Under the pieces are notes generated by a model. The model had not been told where the DNA came from. It ran no database searches and saw nothing but the letters and a program-made list of their open reading frames with translations. DNA of 64,000 bases from UBA1189 sp045594245 (lineage in GTDB: Bacteria; Bacteroidota; Bacteroidia; Bacteroidales; Bacteroidaceae), in NCBI GenBank assembly GCA_045594245.1, contig JAZNYG010000023.1, positions 1-64,000 on the forward strand. The letters run 5' to 3'. Numbering within the stretch: position 1 is the first letter of the stretch; each line of letters opens with the position of its first letter. Below are positions 1 through 7,386 of this stretch, one piece after another. The translations under genes and the position numbers were made by a program.

Positions 1-254
1 CCATGGATGGTGATGTAGGCGTAGTCGAAGGTTACGTGTTTGCCCTCGTAGGTGAAACTGAAGTCGTTGCGGTCGATAGGTGCAGTGGCGCCATCGGGCA
101 ACTGTACGTGCCAGTCGGTGCCGCGGATGATTACGGTATACACGATGTAGCGTTCCTTGTCGAGGAAGGAGTCGATGCCTGCTGCACTGCGCAGCGATAC
201 TTCATATTCGCCTGAGTCGCCTCCTGCGACAATGGCTATGGTGCGTTTGGTCAT
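1..254 (-). CDS. ddl: D-alanine--D-alanine ligase, N-terminal part (cut by window edge)
   Basis: The reading frame starts with ATG at 254 and runs off the window, giving 84 complete codons. The product begins MTKRTIAIVAGGDSGEYEVS and continues SLRSAAGIDSFLDKERY. The glycine-rich AGGDSGEYEVSLRSA stretch is the N-terminal nucleotide-fold signature of cytoplasmic Ddl enzymes, which join two D-alanines with ATP for peptidoglycan precursors. The visible part ends at an ITIHG motif, as expected just before the next conserved block. It lies downstream of an RluD-type gene and a PASTA gene on the same strand, a common Bacteroidales order, so it is probably the third gene of that operon. The catalytic ATP-grasp region is outside the window, so identification rests on the N-terminus and the neighbours. 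Confidence 0.85.
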   Translation of the reverse strand, partial: MTKRTIAIVAGGDSGEYEVSLRSAAGIDSFLDKERYIVYTVIIRGTDWHVQLPDGATAPIDRNDFSFTYEGKHVTFDYAYITIH

Positions 255-262
255 ATGCTTTA

Positions 263-290
263 GTTTAGAGTTTAATGTTTAGAGTTTAGA
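263..290. repeat. heptamer array between ddl and rluD
   Basis: Four consecutive 7-base units of the form GTTTAGA/GTTTAAT stand in register in the short gap between ddl and the pseudouridine synthase gene. Similar phased 7-mers occur in several other gaps in this window. No function is evident. Confidence 0.7.
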
Positions 291-319
291 GTCCAGTACT
301 TAGCGAGCCATTCGGAGGG

Positions 320-1420
320 TTAGTTTTCAATTTTTCCCGCTACATAGGTATGCCAGCGGTCTATCAGGGTGGTCATGTCCATCGGGAGCTCAGAGGTGAA
401 GAACATCTCTTGCCCTGTGCGGGGATGCACGAAGCCGAGCGTGCGGGCGTGGAGGGCCTGGCGGGGGCAGGTGTCGAAGCAGTTGGCCACAAACTTGCGG
501 TAGGTGCCCGAGGTAGTGCCCTTGAGTATCTCGCTGCCTCCGTAGCGCTCGTCGTTGAAGAGCGGGTGGCCGAGGTGCTTCATGTGGACGCGTATCTGAT
601 GCGTGCGCCCCGTCTCGAGGATACACTCCACGAGGGTGACGTAGCCTATGCGCTCCAATACGCGGTAGTGGGTGACGGCGTGCTTGCCTATCGCGGGGTC
701 GGTGAAGACGGCCATCTGCAGGCGGTCGTGCGGGTTGCGGGCTATCTGGCTACGTATGGTGCCAGTGTCGTCCTTCAAGGAGCCCCACACGAGGGCATTG
801 TAGTGTCGCTTAGTGGTCTTGTTGAAGAACTGCATGCCCAGTGAGGTCTTGGCGTCGGGGGTCTTGGCTACCACGAGCAGCCCCGAGGTGTCCTTGTCGA
901 TGCGGTGTACGAGGCCTACGCTTGGGTCGTTGGGGTCGTAGTCGGGGTTGTCGCGCAGATGCCAGGCAATGGCATTGACGAGGGTACCGCTATAGTTGCC
1001 GCATCCGGGGTGTACGACCATACCGGCAGGCTTGTTGATGACCATGAGGTCATCGTCTTCGTATACGATGTCGAGGGGGATGTTTTCGGGGGTGATGTCA
1101 TTCTCGTAGCGCGGGCGGTCCATCATCATGGTGATGATGTCGCAAGGCTTCACGCGGTAGTTGCTCTTTACGGCCCTGCCGTTCACATGGATGAAGCCTG
1201 CCTCGGCCGCCTTCTGTATGCGGTTACGCGAGGCGTGGGGCAGATGGTCGAAGAGGAACTTGTCGATACGCAGCAACTCCTGCCCCCTGTCCACCACGAT
1301 ACGGAAGTGCTCGTAGAGCGATGCCTCCTCGTCGAGCGATGCGTCAGCATCGGCGTAGAGCCCGTTCTCCTCACTACCGAGCAGTTCATCTATATCGTCA
1401 CCGTTGAGCATAATGGTCAT
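320..1420 (-). CDS. rluD: RluA/RluD-family 23S rRNA pseudouridine synthase
   Basis: The 366-residue product isomerises uridines in 23S rRNA to pseudouridine. An S4 RNA-binding domain spans about residues 48-98 (LRIDKFLFDHLPHASRNRIQ and following). The synthase domain follows, with the family motif HRIDKDTSGLL, in which Asp175 is the expected catalytic residue. The later GRTHQIRVH motif is also typical. The roughly 40-residue acidic N-terminal extension is common in Bacteroidales members. Two start codons lie close together (1420 and 1411) and the sequence does not decide between them. The gene sits 17 bp downstream of the PASTA gene and upstream of ddl, so it is probably in one operon. RluD is the best family match, but site specificity (1911/1915/1917) cannot be shown from the sequence. 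Confidence 0.88.
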   Translation of the reverse strand: MTIMLNGDDIDELLGSEENGLYADADASLDEEASLYEHFRIVVDRGQELLRIDKFLFDHLPHASRNRIQKAAEAGFIHVNGRAVKSNYRVKPCDIITMMMDRPRYENDITPENIPLDIVYEDDDLMVINKPAGMVVHPGCGNYSGTLVNAIAWHLRDNPDYDPNDPSVGLVHRIDKDTSGLLVVAKTPDAKTSLGMQFFNKTTKRHYNALVWGSLKDDTGTIRSQIARNPHDRLQMAVFTDPAIGKHAVTHYRVLERIGYVTLVECILETGRTHQIRVHMKHLGHPLFNDERYGGSEILKGTTSGTYRKFVANCFDTCPRQALHARTLGFVHPRTGQEMFFTSELPMDMTTLIDRWHTYVAGKIEN

Positions 1421-1437
1421 TTGTCAGTTTCTTTTGA

Positions 1438-2064
1438 TTAGAACCATCCATCCTCTACGGTAACTACACCCAGCGTATCAGCATCTTCCTTATTGCCACC
1501 GCCGATAATGAGTGTCAGTTCGGAGCCTTCGGGTATCAGTTCCTCGCCCTGCAGCTCGCGTCCTTTGTAACGAATGCCGTATACCCAGTCGAGCTCGCCC
1601 TCGATAGTGTCGTTCGGAGCCAATTTGAAACCTGCAGCACGCAGGCGCGACTCGGCCTGACGCAATGAGCTGTTGTCGGCGATATCAGGCACGGCTATCA
1701 TGGGCTGGTTGCCCGAGCTCACGGTAAGGTACACCTTACGGCCACGCTTCACCTTGGCATTCCCTGCAGGGCGCTGGTTGATGATTTCGCCTACGGCCAC
1801 TCCCTTTACGTAAGTATGTTCATCTACAACACCTACGAGGTCGTGTTGGCTCAGCACGCTTACGGCCTCCTCTTCCTGCATACCTGTAATGTCGGGTACC
1901 ATGATGGCCACGCCGTGCTCGGTGTAGCTGTCAATCCAGCGGAAAGTGATGAGCACTGCAGCTACCACCACAACGGCCATGGCTGCTAAATTGATGAGCA
2001 CAAACCGTATAGAGGCCTTTGTCTCTTTTTTTGTATCTTTCTTCTTTCCTTTCTTCTGACTCAT
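1438..2064 (-). CDS. PASTA-domain membrane protein
   Basis: The 208-residue product has a lysine-rich cytoplasmic N-terminus, one membrane segment at about residues 19-42, and an exported region with PASTA-type repeats. These include VPDITGMQEEEAVSVLSQHD and, further on, VPDIADNSSLRQAESRLRAA. PASTA repeats bind muropeptides or lipid II-like ligands in other proteins. There is no kinase or transpeptidase domain, which is normal for the stand-alone Bacteroidota form found beside rluD and ddl. The gene appears to lead the operon PASTA-rluD-ddl. A CAAAnnTA element (minus-strand TAnnTTTG) lies at 2084-2091, 20 bp upstream of the start. A cell-wall sensing or anchoring role is inferred from the domain and neighbours. 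Confidence 0.85.
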   Translation of the reverse strand: MSQKKGKKKDTKKETKASIRFVLINLAAMAVVVVAAVLITFRWIDSYTEHGVAIMVPDITGMQEEEAVSVLSQHDLVGVVDEHTYVKGVAVGEIINQRPAGNAKVKRGRKVYLTVSSGNQPMIAVPDIADNSSLRQAESRLRAAGFKLAPNDTIEGELDWVYGIRYKGRELQGEELIPEGSELTLIIGGGNKEDADTLGVVTVEDGWF

Positions 2065-2176
2065 TGTTTCATTATTTGAAGGTCAAAAGTAATGCTTTTT
2101 TTTCATTTTTCATTGAAGATGGATAGAAAACCGCATCATCACCCCGTTTTTATGGCATGAATGGGCAAAAGGTAGT

Positions 2177-3769
2177 CTACCGTTGGGTAGTGATAGCCAG
2201 CACGGGAGCAATGGCATTGGTGTTCTCTTCGGGCAGAGTCACCACGAGGCCTTCGGGGCTGTTGGTGAAGGGTATGGCGCCATAGCCCAGCAGCTCTACG
2301 CTTGCCACCTCGCCGCTATAGTGGGGCGATGCCGAGCCCAGCGCCTTGATGGTACAGGTGCGCACCTCGGGCCAGCGCATGATGGTGGTGAACACGGTAT
2401 CGTTACGTTGTACGAAGCGTACATCGGCAGCCGAGTAGTTGTTGTTCTCATTGAACCCCTGCGCATTGATGGGGCGCGAAGCCTCAGCCGAGGGGCCTTC
2501 GCCAAAGGTCTTCCAGGGGCGTGTACCATAGATGGAGTTACCATTCACATCCATCCATGCCTTGATATCGGCCAATATAGCCATCTCTTTATCGTCGATG
2601 GAACCGTCGCCACGCACAGGCACCGAGAGCAGCAGGTTGCCATTCTTACTAACGATATCTACCAGCATGGAGATTACCTGCTCGGCACTCTTGTAGCGAT
2701 TCTCATTATAGATGGCGATGTCGTAGTGCCAGCTGCCGATGCAGGTGCAGGTCTGCCAATACTTCTCCTGCGCACGATCGGGAGCGCCACGCTCCACATC
2801 CCACATCATCAGGTCCTTGTGATGCTCTTCCAGCACCTTGCCCATGGCAACCACCTGTTGCTGGCCACCATGGAGGCGAGCACTGCGGTTGTAGTAGTGT
2901 GCCAGGATATTGAGCCCCACGGCATCGTCGCATCCGTAGAAGGGCAGCACCGTATCGTCAAAGTAGAGCATATCGGGGTCGTAGTCGTTGATGCACTGGA
3001 GCACACGGTTCTGGAACTTCATCTTGTACTCCTCCGAGGGTAGCGAAGCACCGTTCTGCCATCCCCATTGGCCATGTATGTTGCCCTCTCGCTCCCAGCC
3101 TTTGCTGTGCTCGTGGCATTGTGCATAGAGTTCCTGCGGGTCGTAGCCCTCCCACCATTGCCCCTTGCCGTCGGCCTTGGTGAGGTTACCGTCATAGTCT
3201 TGCGCCTTCTCCATCCACATCCAGGTGTGGCTGCCGTGCATGCTGATGCCGAGTGGCAGGCCATACTTCTCGCATGCCTCAGCCCACTCGCCCACGATGT
3301 CGCGCTTGGGGCCCATGTTCACCGAGTTCCACTCCTGATAGGGAGAGTCCCATAGGTCGAAGTTGTCGTGGTGCTGGCCGAGGGTGAAGAAGTAGCGTGC
3401 CCCCACGCTCTTGTAGAGCGCCACCAGCGAGTCGGGTTGCCAGCGCTCGGCCTTCCAGTCGCGTATGAGCTCCTTCATGCCATATTCCGATGGGTCGCCA
3501 AAGTGCTCCTTGTGCCAGTTGTTTTGCCAATGTCCGTCGTAGTACATGTGACGGGCATACCAGTCGCCCCGCATCGCCTGACACTGCGGTCCCCAGTGCG
3601 CCCATATACCAAACTTGGCATCCTTGAACCACTCAGGACATTCCCATTGCTTTAGGCTCTCCCAGTCGGGAGCAAACTCACCGGTCTCTACCGGCACATT
3701 CTTGGGCGCGCAAGCCGCCAAGGCAGCCACTATGGCCATACAGCCCCATACGCTTCTTGTCTGTTTCAT
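2177..3769 (-). CDS. alpha-L-fucosidase, GH29 lipoprotein
   Basis: The 530-residue protein hydrolyses terminal alpha-L-fucose from glycans. A lipoprotein signal ends at Cys20 (LAAC), so it is probably anchored in the outer membrane or periplasm. The catalytic domain shows FGIWAHWGPQ near residue 53, QHHDNFDLWDS at about 132-142, and DPDMLYFDD, in which Asp271 matches the GH29 nucleophile position. A beta-sandwich tail covers the last 120 residues or so. Full length is normal for GH29. The nearest same-strand gene is 112 bp away and there are no SusC/SusD genes, so it is not part of a visible polysaccharide-utilisation locus. Mucin or milk-oligosaccharide fucose is a likely substrate, but linkage preference cannot be read from the sequence. 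Confidence 0.93.
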   Translation of the reverse strand: MKQTRSVWGCMAIVAALAACAPKNVPVETGEFAPDWESLKQWECPEWFKDAKFGIWAHWGPQCQAMRGDWYARHMYYDGHWQNNWHKEHFGDPSEYGMKELIRDWKAERWQPDSLVALYKSVGARYFFTLGQHHDNFDLWDSPYQEWNSVNMGPKRDIVGEWAEACEKYGLPLGISMHGSHTWMWMEKAQDYDGNLTKADGKGQWWEGYDPQELYAQCHEHSKGWEREGNIHGQWGWQNGASLPSEEYKMKFQNRVLQCINDYDPDMLYFDDTVLPFYGCDDAVGLNILAHYYNRSARLHGGQQQVVAMGKVLEEHHKDLMMWDVERGAPDRAQEKYWQTCTCIGSWHYDIAIYNENRYKSAEQVISMLVDIVSKNGNLLLSVPVRGDGSIDDKEMAILADIKAWMDVNGNSIYGTRPWKTFGEGPSAEASRPINAQGFNENNNYSAADVRFVQRNDTVFTTIMRWPEVRTCTIKALGSASPHYSGEVASVELLGYGAIPFTNSPEGLVVTLPEENTNAIAPVLAITTQR

Positions 3770-4040
3770 ACTCTTTGTGCTTTATTGTTATGTTTCAGTG
3801 GAGATATTGCCAACAGCCATGCTATTACTTTGCTTTTCATACCATATAAATATAAGATTGCGTAAAGATAACCATAATTTTTACAATCACCATCTTTTTT
3901 GCCGCTATAATACCAAATATTGAAAGCTTAGGCTGTATGGCCAGACTTTCTACAAAGCCGACGCGGAAGGAGCGTCGGTTCTCGAACGAGTCGAGGGCTT
4001 CGCTATTGACGACGGCAACGCGGTATGAGTGTCGCACTCA

Positions 4041-4145
4041 TCACATAAGGATGAGTGCGACTAAAAGCAGCCCTAGGCCGCGCAATATACGGATGAAGAG
4101 AGGGATCCCTTCCATCCTCCGAGCCTCAGTCATCGCGGGTTTCAT
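4041..4145 (-). CDS. possible 34-residue membrane micro-protein
   Basis: An ATG at 4145 opens a 34-codon frame ending at 4041. The product has a charged N-terminus (MKPAMTEARRMEGIPLF) followed by a short hydrophobic run (LRGLGLLLVALIL). That arrangement would suit a single-pass micro-protein. It lies next to the smalltalk gene on the same strand. I do not recognise a family and the upstream region shows no strong ribosome-binding site, so this may be a chance ORF. Confidence 0.25.
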   Translation of the reverse strand: MKPAMTEARRMEGIPLFIRILRGLGLLLVALILM

Positions 4146-4256
4146 AACGGAAACATTAATTATCAATTAACTTCGTTGAAGTTGCTACGCTCGGCAGAGC
4201 CTGCAAGCAGTCTTTGCTCTCGCTCAATCGCAACTTTGTCCATTATCAATTGTCCA

Positions 4257-4349
4257 TTATGCCGCGCAAGAGGCTATGCCGATGGCGCTTGCAAGGGCGG
4301 TGAGCACTGCGATGAGGATTTTGAGAATTTGTTTCCAGTCGGGTTTCAT
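4257..4349 (-). CDS. smalltalk-type micro-protein
   Basis: A 30-residue frame starts at ATG 4349. It begins MKPDWKQILKILIAVLTAL and continues with ASAIGIASCAA. The pattern of a short charged head with a tryptophan, then an Ile/Leu/Ala-rich hydrophobic helix, matches the smalltalk micro-proteins of Bacteroidales, usually found between an HU-type DNA-binding gene and an N-acetylmuramoyl-L-alanine amidase. Here an HU-type remnant lies just upstream at 4400-4513, which supports the call. No amidase follows. The function of the family is unknown. The reading frame is intact, but the module around it is not. Confidence 0.65.
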   Translation of the reverse strand: MKPDWKQILKILIAVLTALASAIGIASCAA

Positions 4350-4360
4350 GGTGGGTTATG

Positions 4361-4426
4361 GGTTAAGGATTAGCGGTGAGATGGTTAGCGGTGAGATGGT
4401 TAGTGGTGAGTGGTTAGTGGGTTAGG
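4361..4426. repeat. short tandem repeat, about 15-bp unit
   Basis: The unit TTAGCGGTGAGATGG occurs twice in tandem and is followed by shortened, diverged copies with TTAGTGGTGAG. The array runs into the 3' end of the HU-type remnant and supplies its last codons and stop, so it may mark the truncation point. Confidence 0.6.
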
Positions 4427-4513
4427 AGCTGTCTTCGATGCCTTGCATGAGTAGTAGTCGGTGCCTTCCACACCTTTGGGGTTCTTGCATTTCGATACTT
4501 TGTAGTTGATCAT
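4400..4513 (-). pseudogene. truncated HU-type DNA-binding protein
   Basis: An ATG at 4513 opens a 37-codon frame beginning MINYKVSKCKNPKGVEGTDY. The pattern MxxYKVxxxKNPxx...YY is the N-terminus of the Bacteroidales HU-related DNA-binding proteins (HU-HIG type), which are normally well over 100 residues. Here the frame leaves the homologous part after about 28 codons and runs into a tandem repeat, so the DNA-binding beta arms are missing. The smalltalk gene directly downstream is the usual partner of such HU genes. I read it as the remnant of a deleted HU gene. Confidence 0.5.
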
Positions 4514-4516
4514 AGT

Positions 4517-4565
4517 GTTTGGGGTTTAGGGTTAAGGGTTAAAGGTTAAGGGTTAGGGTTTAGTG
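4517..4565. repeat. heptamer array resembling GGTTAGG units
   Basis: About seven consecutive 7-base units (GTTTGGG, GTTTAGG, GTTAAGG, GTTAAAG, GTTAAGG and so on) lie directly upstream of the HU-type remnant start. The likeness to telomere repeats is coincidental. The period is 7 bases, as in other gaps of this window. Confidence 0.7.
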
Positions 4566-4830
4566 AGCCTTCCGGTTGGCAGTTATCGTTTTCGTTATCG
4601 TTTTCGTTGACAAAGGTACTACATCTATTTTTGCCCTTCCGACAAAATGCAACAGACTGCAACAGATTGCAAAAGACTGCAAAAGAAATTTCGCAAGCAC
4701 CTTTATTTCAGTGAAATAAATTTTTAGCGCAGGTGCGCGGTGCGGCGCTCTTAGGTGCACGAAAAGTCGTTTGTAGGTGTGGAAAACTTCGGGGCACGGC
4801 TCGCGGGTACCTTGTACTGGGAACAGGGGT

Positions 4831-5026
4831 GGTCAACAGTAAACAGTCAACAGTTAATTTGCTCTGTCACCCCTTTTTTGTTTTCGTCGCCGCCTATAAT
4901 AATAGGGCTTATTTAAGTATTATATATACTACGTATATCTAATACAAAAATAAGAGTTTTTATATATGAACATTTCATGCCCTGATGTGTGTGCGCAAAT
5001 TAACTGTTGACTGTTTACTGTTGACC
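4831..5026. repeat. perfect 31-bp inverted repeat around a 134-bp AT-rich core
   Basis: The left arm at 4831-4861 and the right arm at 4996-5026 are exact reverse complements over 31 bp. Each arm is built from 7-base units such as GTCAACA and GTAAACA. The core between them is AT-rich with no ORF. The right arm ends close to the IS end. It could be a MITE-like remnant or a long hairpin. Confidence 0.8.
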
Positions 5027-5271
5027 GTTGCACACTGTCTTTTCCTGAAAAAGGTTGACTCTTTTTAGGCCTTGTATTTTAACACTAGCTTACCCATACG
5101 GATTTGGTTGACTGTTTCGTCTGAGAACAGTTGACTACTTTCACTGGAGAGGTTGACTCTTTTCCTGAGAACGTAGACTTCCGACGGAAATTGTTTACTT
5201 TTCATCTGTTTTTGTTTACTTCGTACTGAAAAGGTTGACTGCTACAAGGTGAACCATACCATGAAAAACAC

Positions 5272-6078
5272 TCAGGGGGTGCCAAGCGGCAGGGGGCAGA
5301 CAGCCCCCGAGAGTGTCCCTGCGGGCTTCCACATGATGTGTTGTGGCCCCTGCTCCTTGTGTGCCTCAGAAGGTGTCTTCATGCCGATGCTGGAGTGCGG
5401 GCGGGTTTCGTTGTAGAAGGCGATGAAACTGGAGATGCGCTCCAGTGCGTCCCGGTACGTCTTGAAGCGCTTCTCGCGGTAGATGACCTCGGTCTTGAGT
5501 ATGCCGTTCACACGCTCAGCTATGGCGTTGTCGGTAGGTTTGTAGTCCTCCGTCATGCTGATTTGGATCCCGTATCTCTTCAGTTCGTCCGTATAGGCGT
5601 TACAGCAGTACTGCACGCCTCTGTCTGAGTGATGGACAAGTCCTCTGAGCTCATCGGCCGTAGCCTGTGAAATGCCCATTCTAAGGGCCTCAAGCGTATA
5701 TTCCGCTTCCAGTGTATCAGAGAGGCACCAGCCCACGATCTTGTGCGAGTAGGCATCTGTCACCAGATGCAGGTAGCAGCAGTCGTCCACCAGGTCGATG
5801 TACGTGATGTCGCTCACCCAGAGCTGGTTCGGTCGTGTCGGGACGAAGCCGCGGATGAGGTTCTTGTACCGGTGATAGCGGTGGTTCGAGTTCGTCGTGT
5901 GCCGAGGCTTGGGACGCTTCTGCGTCAGCTGGAAGTCGCGCAGCAGTTGCAGGAATGCGTCGCGGCCAGGCACCCAGTCGCAAAGGAACAGGCGCTTCGA
6001 CATCAGCCAGAGCTTGTAATAGCCGATACCGGGATCCATCTGCCGAATCTGCCTAACGGCATCCACGATGTGCATCAC
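5272..6078 (-). CDS. IS3-family transposase orfB (DDE integrase domain)
   Basis: This is the catalytic half of an IS3-type transposase. An HTH_21-like part (GIGYYKLWLMSKRL) is followed by an integrase core with WVSDITYIDL, HHSDRGVQYC and NAIAERVNG, which supply the expected Asp-Asp-Glu triad. The open frame continues upstream without an ATG to about 6200, through residues such as NGNTGYPITYCCELLGRSKQ, so 6078 is only the first Met. In this family orfB is normally translated by a -1 ribosomal frameshift from orfA. Here orfB lies in the other frame (+1 relative to orfA), and the -1 frame meets a stop seven codons after the A-run. The protein may therefore not be made. Confidence 0.85.
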   Translation of the reverse strand: MMHIVDAVRQIRQMDPGIGYYKLWLMSKRLFLCDWVPGRDAFLQLLRDFQLTQKRPKPRHTTNSNHRYHRYKNLIRGFVPTRPNQLWVSDITYIDLVDDCCYLHLVTDAYSHKIVGWCLSDTLEAEYTLEALRMGISQATADELRGLVHHSDRGVQYCCNAYTDELKRYGIQISMTEDYKPTDNAIAERVNGILKTEVIYREKRFKTYRDALERISSFIAFYNETRPHSSIGMKTPSEAHKEQGPQHIMWKPAGTLSGAVCPLPLGTP

Positions 6079-6145
6079 GCGCGAGAGGTATTCATCATCA
6101 CGCTTCTGCTTCTTGTAATAGGCCTGTTTGCTCCGGCCAAGCAGT

Positions 6146-6598
6146 TCACAGCAATACGTTATAGGATATCCCGTATTGCCGTTCAGGCGCTCTACTGCTT
6201 GACCCCAGCTTTTTTCGCACCTTGATGCCTTGCTCCTCGATCACGTCGATGAGCGTGTTCAGGGCCAGGTTCTTGTCCTGACTGTACTTCAGCTCCTTCT
6301 CCAGCCTGGCTATCTGCTTCCGCTGGGCCTCGATGAGGGCCGACATGGATGCCACATCCATCGGCTGTTCTTCCTGCTTCTTTGCCATAGCACTATCCAT
6401 TTGAACCGTTACCGGAGGCAAAGATGCACATTTCTCGTGAATTTCCAAAGGGCTAAGACAGGAATGTATCCATCCTGACAGTGTCCCTACACTCGGAAGG
6501 TTGTATTTCATGGCGATTTCCTTCCGTGATTTACCACTTTGCATGTACTCGATGCAAATACTGCGCTTCAAGGAGCGACTGAATTTTTGTTTTCCCAT
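6146..6598 (-). CDS. IS3-family transposase orfA (helix-turn-helix)
   Basis: The product begins MGKQKFSRSLKRSICIEYMQ and has a transposase HTH (KSRKEIAMKYNLPSVGTLSGW), then a leucine/lysine-rich coiled coil at about residues 80-130. This is the usual DNA-binding and oligomerisation half of an IS3 transposase. A second ATG ten codons upstream (6628) exists, but the conserved start is MGKQ. Near the end of the frame an A6G run (CGAAAAAAG, about 6208-6216) is placed where IS3 elements carry their -1 slippery site. The protein ends VLL with a stop at 6146. Confidence 0.8.
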   Translation of the reverse strand: MGKQKFSRSLKRSICIEYMQSGKSRKEIAMKYNLPSVGTLSGWIHSCLSPLEIHEKCASLPPVTVQMDSAMAKKQEEQPMDVASMSALIEAQRKQIARLEKELKYSQDKNLALNTLIDVIEEQGIKVRKKLGSSSRAPERQYGISYNVLL

Positions 6599-6867
6599 AA
6601 TTCTTAAATGAAGTTGATAATTTAACATTTAAGGCTAGCTGGGAGTCAACCTATTTCAGTACAAGACACACTTTGACTTATTGATACAACCTAAAAGACA
6701 AAAGGATTTGCTCAGTCAACTGAGGTGGCCAACTCAGTCAACTGATAAATCTGCCCAGTGAACAAAATTATTTATTAACCCGAAAAAAACGAAGACGAAA
6801 AGTGTATTCACAGTATTTACAAGGGACAACACGAACAACTCGAAGATATTTTCAAAGCAGTTATCAG

Positions 6868-6900
6868 AAAAAAAAGGGTGTGCCAAATCTGACACACCCC
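6868..6900 (-). terminator. intrinsic terminator behind the sulfatase region
   Basis: On the minus strand GGGTGTG and CACACCC arms pair around a 10-base loop and are followed by eight T residues. It lies just after the gene relic at 6945 and would end transcription of the sulfatase unit. Confidence 0.85.
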
Positions 6901-6944
6901 TACCCTATCGTACAGGATATTAGCTTACATATCAAGCTAGTCCT

Positions 6945-7383
6945 CTACTCATATTTCCACAAGTTGCCCCATGTACCTCGACGGTCATTACTCATTTTGG
7001 CATCTTCGTCAGTTATGTCACCATTCTGCACTCACCCATGAGTCCCACGTTTGCTGTCCTCCAGTATATTGGCACAAGTAGTCGCCACCTGCTGCTGTAG
7101 TGTGGATTTGCCACTTGTTATAAGCACTGGCAGTAATGTACAGAGGCTGAGGGGTATCACTCATTGTAGCCATTTTATTAACAAGCTTGTGATCATCTTC
7201 ATAACCCAAATTATGAATATCAAGATAAGTACCGCACTTATCCTGCAGATAATAGGGGATGCCGGCTTCGGGAGCGCTAACTTCGGTGAGTATCCAACCG
7301 CTACCTTTATCAGCGGAGGCATTGTCCTGCCAAAGGGCTACAGTCCAGCCTTCACCTCCATATGGGTTAGCTCCCCTAGCTTT
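6945..7383 (-). pseudogene. 3' relic of a secreted protein behind the sulfatase
   Basis: Directly after the sulfatase stop TAG and a second in-frame TAA, an open frame without a start encodes a C-terminal-type sequence with GWTVALWQDNASADKGSGW, IPYYLQDKCGTYLDIHNLGY and GGDYLCQYTGG. The frame closes at 7018. Shifting by one base there continues sensible sequence (NGDITDEDAKMSNDRRGTWG, ending NLWKYE) to a stop at 6945, right before a terminator. The style (YLDIHN, LYITAS, TYL) resembles the repeated ricin-like or discoidin-like tails of secreted Bacteroidales glycan enzymes, including the tail of the sulfatase itself. I read it as the 3' remnant of a deleted and frameshifted gene. The original enzyme cannot be named. 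Confidence 0.6.
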
Positions 7384-7386
7384 TTA

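Larger units (their letters stand above)
3770..5040. other. long gap with gene remnants and repeats
   Basis: No full-size gene is visible between the fucosidase and the IS element. The stretch holds a doubtful 34-codon ORF, a smalltalk micro-gene, a truncated HU-type gene, several short tandem arrays and a perfect 31-bp inverted repeat, each listed separately. It looks like a degraded accessory module. Confidence 0.6.
5041..6745 (-). mobile_element. IS3-family insertion sequence (ends approximate)
   Basis: Two overlapping minus-strand transposase frames (orfA and orfB) are flanked by non-coding ends carrying repeated GTTGACT sites. The left end has them at 5053, 5106, 5129, 5151 and 5233. 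The right end has the inverted form AGTCAAC at 6644, 6714 and 6736. The innermost pair extends to a longer match including GTACTGAAA...GGTTGACT. No exact terminal inverted repeat or target-site duplication could be fixed by eye, so the boundaries are estimates. The frame relation between the two ORFs suggests the element is inactive. Confidence 0.75.

Noticed and set aside
4517..4565. Telomere-like TTAGGG repeats
   Set aside because: The period is 7 bases with variable units, matching other heptamer arrays in the window. There is no sign of a linear end.
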